Of a stretch of 11,594 bases of DNA, positions 7,233-11,594 are shown piece by piece. Position 1 is the stretch's first letter; each line of letters starts with the position of its first letter. The position numbers were made by a program, and so were the translations under genes. The notes beneath the pieces were generated by a model. The model saw only the letters and a program-made list of their open reading frames with translations. It had not been told where the DNA came from and ran no database searches. Source of the stretch: Actinomycetes bacterium (lineage in GTDB: Bacteria > Actinomycetota > CALGFH01); assembly GCA_030152105.1 (NCBI GenBank), contig JASLIH010000061.1, positions 1 through 11,594 of the forward strand, in the 5' to 3' direction.

Positions 7233-8776
7233 GAGGTGGCCTCCGCGGTCGCGTGACGCATGAGTGAGCCCTCGGTCGCCTGCGGCCCAGCGACCTCGGC
7301 CGCCACCCTGCCCTGCCGCAGGACATAGATCCTGTCACACGTCTCGACCACCTCCTGCACCTCCGAGGAGAGCATTAGCACGCCGACCCCGTCGTCGGCC
7401 AGGCCGGCGATGACCCGGTACAGCTCAGCCTTGCTGCCGACGTCCACCCCGCGGGTCGGCTCGTCGAGGATCATCAGGACCGGCTTGGTCGCCAGGCACT
7501 TGGACAGAACGACCTTCTGCTGGTTGCCGCCGGACAAGCCGAGGACCAGCTGGTCGGGGCCGCGCGCGCGGATCTTGAAGCGGCTGATGTAGTCCGTGGC
7601 CAGCTCGCCGGCGCGCCGCCTGGAGATCACCTGGCGCAGGCGCAGCAGCGTTCCGGCCACCCGGCCGCAGTTGGCGACGCCCAGGGCGAGGTTGTCGGCG
7701 ACCGACAGCATCAGAACGAGCCCCTGGGTCTTGCGGTCCTCGGGGACGAGCGCGACGCCGTGCTCGATGCCGTCGGCCGGCGACCGGGGCGTGCGCTCCT
7801 GGCCGGCGACCCGGACCGTGCCCGCGTCGACGGGGTCGGCGCCGTACACGGCCCTGGCGAACTCGGTCTTGCCCGCTCCGACCAGGCCGGTCACACCTAC
7901 GATCTCGCCAGCATGTACGTCGAGGTCGATGCCGCGCAGCTCCTCGCCGCGGCGCAGTCCACGCACCTCGAGCACCTTCGGACCGAGCTGGCGCGCACGC
8001 CGCTGCGGATACATCTCCTCCAGACGCCTGGCGAGCATCAGCTCGATGACCCGCTCCAGCCGGGCGTCGGCGGTCGGCATGGTCTCGACCACCTTGCCGT
8101 CGCGCATCACCGTCACGCGGTCGGAGATCTCGAGCACCTCGTCGAGCCGATGGGAGACGTACACGATGCCGACCCCGTGCCCTCGCAACGTGCGCAGCCT
8201 GGCGAACAGCTCGTCGCGCTCGGAAGGGGTGAGCGCTGCGGTCGGCTCGTCGAGGATGAACACGCGCATGTCCTGGCTGAGGCCGCGCGCGATCAGGATG
8301 AGCTGGGCCGCGGACAACCCGAGCGAGCCGGCGCGGGCACGCGGGTCGATCTGCTCCGCGTTGACCAGGGCGAGCGCCGCCGCTGCCTCGCGATACAGCG
8401 CCTCGCGGTCGACCATGCGCAGCAGCCGCCGCCAGCCGGTACGGGTCGGTGGCCTCGCCAAGAGCATGTTGCTGGCCACGTCCAGCTGCGGGACGAGCGT
8501 CAGTTCCTGGTGGATGGTGGTGATGCCATAGCGCTCGGCGTCGCCGCGGTGCTGGAAGCCGACCGACACCCCGTCGACCGAGATCGTGCCGGCGTCGGGC
8601 TGGTGAAGGCCGGAGAGGACCTTGACAAGGGTGCTCTTGCCGGCCCCGTTCTCGCCGACCAAGGCGTGGATCTCGCCAGGGTGCACCTCGAAGTCGACGC
8701 CGCCGAGCGCTGTCACGCCGGGGAACGACTTGGTGATCCCCTCAGCCCGCAGCAGCGGCACCTGAACCTCGCGCAT
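7229..8776 (-). CDS. Sugar ABC transporter ATPase with two nucleotide-binding domains (RbsA/MglA type)
   Basis: A 515-residue double ATPase that powers the importer. NBD1 has Walker A GENGAGKST (41-49), Q-loop IHQELTLVPQL (88-98), signature LSAAQ (154-158), Walker B VFILDE (172-177) and H-loop His209. NBD2 has Walker A GLVGAGKTE (297-305), PEDRKTQGL (345-353), signature LSGGNQQKVVLSK (414-426) and Walker B MILDEPTRG (435-443). Its H-loop position reads LMLSSE, as is usual for the degenerate second site. Two details deserve note. NBD1 carries LSAAQ rather than the common LSVGQ/LSGGQ, and NBD2 keeps a Walker A lysine where RbsA/MglA-type proteins often have arginine. The ATG at 8774-8776 has a weak Shine-Dalgarno. 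An in-frame GTG five codons later (8759-8761), preceded by GAGG, is a credible alternative start. The 3' end overlaps the permease start by 4 bp. Confidence 0.93.
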   Translation of the reverse strand: MREVQVPLLRAEGITKSFPGVTALGGVDFEVHPGEIHALVGENGAGKSTLVKVLSGLHQPDAGTISVDGVSVGFQHRGDAERYGITTIHQELTLVPQLDVASNMLLARPPTRTGWRRLLRMVDREALYREAAAALALVNAEQIDPRARAGSLGLSAAQLILIARGLSQDMRVFILDEPTAALTPSERDELFARLRTLRGHGVGIVYVSHRLDEVLEISDRVTVMRDGKVVETMPTADARLERVIELMLARRLEEMYPQRRARQLGPKVLEVRGLRRGEELRGIDLDVHAGEIVGVTGLVGAGKTEFARAVYGADPVDAGTVRVAGQERTPRSPADGIEHGVALVPEDRKTQGLVLMLSVADNLALGVANCGRVAGTLLRLRQVISRRRAGELATDYISRFKIRARGPDQLVLGLSGGNQQKVVLSKCLATKPVLMILDEPTRGVDVGSKAELYRVIAGLADDGVGVLMLSSEVQEVVETCDRIYVLRQGRVAAEVAGPQATEGSLMRHATAEATS

Positions 8777-8792
8777 CAGCTTGTCTCGTCCG

Positions 8793-8814
8793 GCCGGGCC
8801 CGCGTTCGGGCGGC
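8793..8814 (-). promoter_or_regulatory. Intercistronic GC-rich stem-loop between binding protein and ATPase genes
   Basis: In the 56-bp gap between the binding-protein stop (8833) and the ATPase start (8776) there is a perfect 5-bp stem GCCCG/CGGGC (8798-8802 with 8807-8811) with a 4-nt loop. It can extend by GCC/GGC (8793-8795 with 8812-8814) past a 2-nt bulge. No T-tract follows, so a full terminator is unlikely. In known importer operons such as malE-malF, stem-loops in this position keep binding-protein mRNA more abundant than transporter mRNA. A similar role here is inference. Confidence 0.35.
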
Positions 8815-8832
8815 GCCTGCGGTGTCAGCGAA

Positions 8833-9858
8833 CTAGCACTTCCCGCCGGCCGCCTGGTCGACACGCTCCTTCAGCGCCGGGTCCACGTCACCTTGGGAGC
8901 CGTCGGCGATCGCCTTTGTGTCCTCGGTGGACAGTGCGAGGATCGGCGGCGCGATCGTCTTCGGGACGGTCTGGTTGCTGGCCACCTTGACGGCGTTGGT
9001 CACGAACTCCTGGCCAAACTGCGGGATCGGCAGGATCCCGTCCGCCGCGAAGTCGCCCTTGAGGGTGGCCTCGATCCCGATGCAGGTGCCGTTGTAGCCG
9101 ATGACGATGACCTTGCCCTCCTTACCGGCGGCCTTGAGAGCCTGCAGGGCGCCGAACGCCATCTCGTCGTTGTTGGCGAAGATCGCGGCCAGGTCCGGGT
9201 TCGCGGTCAGCATGTCGGTCGCGACCCGCAGGGCCTGGTCACGCTGCCAGTCGGCGGACGACTCCGCGACCACCTTGATGCCGGGCTTGGCGGCGATCCC
9301 CTTCTTGAAGCCCGAGGTGCGATAGTCGGCGGCGAAATTGCCCGGCGTGCCGGTGATGATCGCGACCTTGCCGGCATCCAGCTTTGTGGCGAGCCACTGG
9401 CCGAGCAGCTCGCCGCCCTTGCGCTCGTCGCCGGAGATGAAGCTCACAGCGTAGCCGCTGTCGACCGCCCCTGGGACGTCGTCGATAAGGTTGAAGAACT
9501 TCACGCCTTCGCCGCTGTACTGCTTCTGGAAGGCCAGGATCGCCTTCCCCTCCCAGGGGTGGATCGCGATGACCTTGATGCCTTGGGCGATCATGGTCTG
9601 CGCCTTTGAGATCTGCTCCTCGACGTTGGCCGACTCCTGCACCGACAGCTCGACATTGGGGTTCTTCTTGGCCTCGGCCTGCATGGCGTCGACCATCTGC
9701 TTCACGGCGGGATTGGAGAAGTTGCCGGTTACCGCCCCGATCCGGACCTTCTCTGCCCCACCCGCAGTACCCTCATCATCCCCGCGGCCGCAGCCGGCGG
9801 CGACGAGAGCGAGAAGCACCAGCAGGACGAATCCCAAGCGTGCCCGAGCACGACCCAT
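8833..9858 (-). CDS. Periplasmic-binding-protein-like lipoprotein of a sugar-type ABC importer (RbsB family)
   Basis: A 341-residue substrate-binding protein, the receptor of the importer. Residues 1-23 are a lipoprotein signal: basic MGRARAR, a hydrophobic core and VAAGC, with Cys23 as the predicted lipidated residue, followed by an acidic and Gly-rich tether. The mature part is a Peripla_BP_4 fold: IGAVTGNFSNPAV (40-52), ISKAQTMIAQGIKVIAIHP (83-101), ISGDERKGGELLGQWL (141-156), and Arg180 in DYRTSGFKKGI at the usual ligand-contact position. IFANNDEMAFGALQALKAAG (226-245) and VIGYNGT follow. Cys259 and the C-terminal Cys341 could form a disulfide. The frame extends to a GTG at 9924, but that region is the promoter. 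The ATG at 9858 is correct because GGAGGT lies 6 nt upstream and the signal peptide begins there. Family members bind pentoses, hexoses, AI-2, inositol or other polyols, and the ligand is unresolved. Confidence 0.93.
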   Translation of the reverse strand: MGRARARLGFVLLVLLALVAAGCGRGDDEGTAGGAEKVRIGAVTGNFSNPAVKQMVDAMQAEAKKNPNVELSVQESANVEEQISKAQTMIAQGIKVIAIHPWEGKAILAFQKQYSGEGVKFFNLIDDVPGAVDSGYAVSFISGDERKGGELLGQWLATKLDAGKVAIITGTPGNFAADYRTSGFKKGIAAKPGIKVVAESSADWQRDQALRVATDMLTANPDLAAIFANNDEMAFGALQALKAAGKEGKVIVIGYNGTCIGIEATLKGDFAADGILPIPQFGQEFVTNAVKVASNQTVPKTIAPPILALSTEDTKAIADGSQGDVDPALKERVDQAAGGKC

Positions 9859-9864
9859 CGCTGG

Positions 9865-9870
9865 ACCTCC
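9865..9870 (-). promoter_or_regulatory. Strong Shine-Dalgarno that fixes the binding-protein start
   Basis: On the minus strand the sequence is GGAGGT, ending 6 nt before the ATG at 9858. It is the best ribosome-binding site in the window. It rules out the two in-frame upstream starts (GTG at 9924 and ATG at 9876), since the latter's codons contain the Shine-Dalgarno itself. High translation of a binding protein relative to its transporter is expected. Confidence 0.85.
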
Positions 9871-9898
9871 GAGCATCTGTATGTGGCCTGTCCACGTA

Positions 9899-9915
9899 CG
9901 CAACCATAGGTTGCG
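9899..9915. promoter_or_regulatory. Perfect 17-bp palindromic operator over the -10 element
   Basis: CGCAACC-ATA-GGTTGCG has perfect 7-bp arms around a 3-bp centre. It covers the entire -10 hexamer (9903-9908) of the transporter operon promoter, the classic position for a repressor that blocks RNA polymerase. The size suits a dimeric helix-turn-helix regulator (LacI, GntR, ROK or similar). No regulator gene is in the window, and I do not recognise the motif as belonging to one known protein. Confidence 0.7.
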
Positions 9916-9931
9916 CCTAGGCACAAGTCAA
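9903..9931 (-). promoter_or_regulatory. Sigma-70-type promoter of the transporter-hydrolase operon
   Basis: Read on the minus strand: -35 TTGACT (9931 down to 9926), a 17-bp spacer, and -10 TATGGT (9908 down to 9903). The -35 box differs from consensus at one position and the spacing is ideal. Transcription should begin near 9896, giving a leader of about 38 nt with the GGAGGT site before the ATG at 9858. The promoter should drive the binding protein, ATPase, permease and hydrolase genes together. Confidence 0.75.
9911..9926. promoter_or_regulatory. Second, near-perfect 16-bp palindrome in the promoter spacer
   Basis: TTGCGCCTAGGCACAA is palindromic except for one pair (C/A at the fourth positions from each end), with a perfect GCCTAGGC core at 9915-9922. 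It occupies the -35/-10 spacer and shares TTGCG (9911-9915) with the palindrome over the -10. The region therefore holds three inverted half-sites: CGCAA, TTGCG and CACAA. They could be two sites for one regulator or sites for two different proteins. Confidence 0.55.
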
Positions 9932-10008
9932 CGGGCCGAATCGAGGACCGCATGCCCGTCGCGGTCAAGGGAGTCGAAGGCGAAGAGCGCTTGCTCGCGG
10001 CTCCCGGC

Positions 10009-10040
10009 TTGCTGCGGCCGACGCCGCGCCGAACTACGCT
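10009..10040 (+). promoter_or_regulatory. Candidate promoter for the LarA-like gene, possibly leaderless
   Basis: TACGCT (10035-10040) resembles a TAnnnT -10 box. TTGCTG (10009-10014) could be a -35 box, although the 20-bp spacing is long. A start about 7 nt downstream of the -10 would fall within a few bases of the ATG at 10051, so the mRNA might be leaderless. That would fit the lack of any Shine-Dalgarno before that ATG. Leaderless mRNAs are common in actinobacteria. The call is tentative. Confidence 0.3.
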
Positions 10041-10050
10041 TGTCGGTGCG

Positions 10051-11319
10051 ATGACCACCATTGACCTGGCATACGGCCGGAGTGGACTGACCGTTGACCT
10101 GCCCGGCGCCGCCGACGTGATCGAGCCGCGCCAGCAGCCTGGGCTCGCCGACGAGGCCGGGTCGCTACGGCGCGCCCTGCGCCGGCCGCTCGCCGGTCCG
10201 CCGCTCGGCGAACTGGTCCAACGCGGCGCCAGCGTCGCCGTGGTCGTCTGCGACGTCACCCGCCCGTTCCCAGCCGCGCGGGTGCTCCCGGTGCTGCTCG
10301 AGGAGCTCGACCCGCTCGGTCCAGGCACGGTGAGCGTGTTCGTGGCGACGGGCACCCATCGGCAGTGCACGGCGGCGGAGCTGGAGCGGATGCTCGGCTC
10401 CGCGGTGCTTGGGCGCTGCCAGGTCTTGCAGCACGATGCCTTCGACCGGGCACGCCATCGTGACCTGGGAACCGTCCCGGGCACGGCCGTCCGGGCACTG
10501 GTGGAGGGCGCGTTTCTCGACCACGCCGTCCGCATCACCACAGGCTTCATCGAGCCGCATTTCTTCGCCGGGTTCTCGGGAGGACCGAAGATGGTCGCGC
10601 CGGGCCTGGCGGCGCTGGAGACCGTGCTCGAGCTGCACTCGGCGGCGCGAATCGGCGACCCCAGGGCGACCTGGGGAGTGACGGCCGGTAACCCGGTACA
10701 CGACGGGGTGCGTGCGGTCGCCAGCCGGGCAGGTGTCACCTTCAACCTCGACGTGACCCTGGACCGGCGGCATGCGATTACCAACGCCTTTGCCGGCGAG
10801 CTGTTCGCAAGCCATGCGGCCGGCTGCCGATTCGCTCACAGGACGGCTATGGTCCGAGTGGAGGCGCCCTACGACGTGGTCGTCACCACCAACAGCGGCT
10901 GGCCGCTCGATCAGAACCTGTACCAGAGCGTCAAGGGCCTGAGCGCGGCCGCTCAGATCGTCAAGGAGGGCGGCAGCATCGTGCTCGCCAGCGAGTGCGC
11001 TGACGGGCTGCCAGAGCACGGCGGCTACGGCGGCCTGCTGCGCGGGGCCAGCGGGCCAGAGGCCTTCCTGCGCGCGCTCGCCAGGCAGGACGCAGTTGTC
11101 CACGACCAGTGGCAGGTGCAGGTTCAGGCGCAGATCCAGCGCAAGGCGCGGGTGTTCGTGAAGGCCGACGGGGTCACCCCTGACCAGCTCCGGACGGCAT
11201 GGTTCGAGCCCGTCGATGACCTGGCGGCCCGTGTCGCGCGGGAGTTGGCCGCCGCAGGCCCGGGAGCCCGGCTCGCGGTTGTCCCCGACGGCCCCCAGAC
11301 CATCCCGTACGTCGGCTAG
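10051..11319 (+). CDS. larA: LarA-like nickel-pincer-dependent 2-hydroxyacid racemase/epimerase
   Basis: A 422-residue LarA-superfamily protein. These enzymes use a covalently bound Ni-pincer nucleotide for hydride-transfer racemisation or epimerisation of 2-hydroxyacids. Nearly all key positions of Lactiplantibacillus plantarum LarA (424 residues) are present with the right spacing. Arg71 (LarA Arg75) lies in CDVTRPFP, His103 (His108) in ATGTHRQ, His170 (His174) in EPHFFAGFSGGPK, Lys180 (Lys184, cofactor attachment), His196 (His200, nickel ligand) in LELHS, and Gln292 and Lys295 (Gln295, Lys298) in YQSVKG. Substrates known for the superfamily include lactate, malate, phenyllactate and sugar acids, so specificity is open. 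The maturation genes larB, larC and larE are not in the window. The frame extends to ATG 9952, preceded by GAGG (9944-9947), but family homology starts at MTTIDLAYGRSG (10051). The longer form would add 33 unconserved residues. It is divergent from the transporter operon. Confidence 0.88.
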   Translation: MTTIDLAYGRSGLTVDLPGAADVIEPRQQPGLADEAGSLRRALRRPLAGPPLGELVQRGASVAVVVCDVTRPFPAARVLPVLLEELDPLGPGTVSVFVATGTHRQCTAAELERMLGSAVLGRCQVLQHDAFDRARHRDLGTVPGTAVRALVEGAFLDHAVRITTGFIEPHFFAGFSGGPKMVAPGLAALETVLELHSAARIGDPRATWGVTAGNPVHDGVRAVASRAGVTFNLDVTLDRRHAITNAFAGELFASHAAGCRFAHRTAMVRVEAPYDVVVTTNSGWPLDQNLYQSVKGLSAAAQIVKEGGSIVLASECADGLPEHGGYGGLLRGASGPEAFLRALARQDAVVHDQWQVQVQAQIQRKARVFVKADGVTPDQLRTAWFEPVDDLAARVARELAAAGPGARLAVVPDGPQTIPYVG

Positions 11320-11339
11320 GGCTCAGGACACGGTCGGGC

Positions 11340-11373
11340 CTGACTCGGGCCGGGATGGCGGCCTGCAGGTCAG
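11340..11373 (+). terminator. Weak hairpin downstream of the LarA-like gene
   Basis: CTGAC (11340-11344) and GTCAG (11369-11373) form the outer stem. Inner GGCCG/CGGCC segments can pair around a GGATGG loop, leaving an internal bulge. It lies between the convergent ends of the LarA-like gene (11319) and the right-edge gene (11402), the expected place for a terminator. There is no T-tract, and in sequence this GC-rich such pairings arise easily. Confidence 0.25.
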
Positions 11374-11401
11374 TGCCGCGGTCACTCGCCCGCCCCGGTC
11401 G

Positions 11402-11594
11402 TCACCTACTGGCGGTCCTGGTCGGGCCGGTGGGTCGGTAGCCGCGGACGGAGGCGACCTCTCCGGTCTTGGGGTAGGCCGCGGGGTCACGAACCGCTCG
11501 GCCGGGGAACTCGAACAGGTCGATCATCAGCTGCAGCGGGTAGTCGAGGCCTTGGGGCACGGTGCGGACCAGCCGGTCGTCGACATAGAAGCGG
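11402..11594 (-). CDS. Probable GH16-like (concanavalin A-fold) protein, C-terminal fragment
   Basis: A minus-strand frame entering from the right edge (first full codon at 11593) and ending at TGA 11402-11404 gives 63 residues. They read FYVDDRLVRTV, DYPLQLMIDLFEFPG and YPKTGEVASVRGYRP. This resembles the last beta-strands of family 16 glycoside hydrolases and related concanavalin-like domains, where a FYVDG-type strand, a P-x-x-L-x-L strand and a closing V-x-x-V-R-x-Y/W strand are typical. The catalytic ExDxxE motif, if any, lies beyond the window, so hydrolase activity cannot be assessed. It converges on the LarA-like gene and need not be functionally linked. Other jelly-roll carbohydrate-binding proteins are possible. 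The short tail after GYRP is Thr/Pro/Arg-rich. Confidence 0.5.
   Translation of the reverse strand, partial: RFYVDDRLVRTVPQGLDYPLQLMIDLFEFPGRAVRDPAAYPKTGEVASVRGYRPTGPTRTASR

Noticed and set aside
9894..9900. ACGTACG motif near the predicted operon transcription start
   Set aside because: CGTACG is a short self-complementary string next to the main operator. It does not extend into a longer dyad, so I did not count it as a separate site.

Overview
The window is very GC-rich (about 70% or more by eye), uses several GTG starts, and encodes a lipoprotein-anchored substrate-binding protein. This fits an actinomycete-like or Chloroflexota-like bacterium. The assignment is by general character only, because no rRNA, tRNA or species marker is present. 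Apart from the two edge fragments, the genes look intact, and all belong to small-molecule uptake and catabolism. I saw no mobile element, CRISPR array or RNA gene, and no gene-free stretch longer than about 200 bp.

Layout, left to right: (1) the 3' end of an amidase-signature gene (+, 1-331). (2) A serine/alanine-glyoxylate aminotransferase (-, 343-1509), convergent with the amidase. (3) A 964-residue fusion of a FAD-linked 2-hydroxyacid dehydrogenase and an Fe-S protein (+, 1575-4469), divergent from the aminotransferase across only 65 bp. (4) A minus-strand operon, read right to left: lipoprotein sugar-binding protein (8833-9858), double-ABC ATPase (7229-8776), RbsC-type permease (6219-7232) and a CocE/NonD-type serine hydrolase (4481-6190). 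(5) A LarA-like nickel-pincer racemase/epimerase (+, 10051-11319), divergent from the operon across about 190 bp. (6) The 3' end of a probable GH16-like gene (-, 11402-11594).

The operon promoter is unusually clear: TTGACT, 17 bp, TATGGT. It is overlaid by a perfect 17-bp palindrome on the -10 element and by a second, nearly perfect palindrome in the spacer. This points to a dedicated repressor whose gene is not in the window.

The most interesting idea is that the locus is one catabolic module for a 2-hydroxyacid or hydroxyacid-containing conjugate. The RbsABC-type importer would bring the compound in, and the hydrolase, which lacks a signal peptide, would cleave an ester or amide inside the cell. 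The LarA-like enzyme would invert the carbinol stereocentre, the FAD/Fe-S dehydrogenase would oxidise the 2-hydroxyacid to a 2-oxoacid, and the aminotransferase would handle glyoxylate or hydroxypyruvate. The individual family calls are well supported by motifs. The joint pathway and its substrate are inference. The transporter operon contains no sugar kinase or isomerase, which argues against plain ribose-type catabolism.
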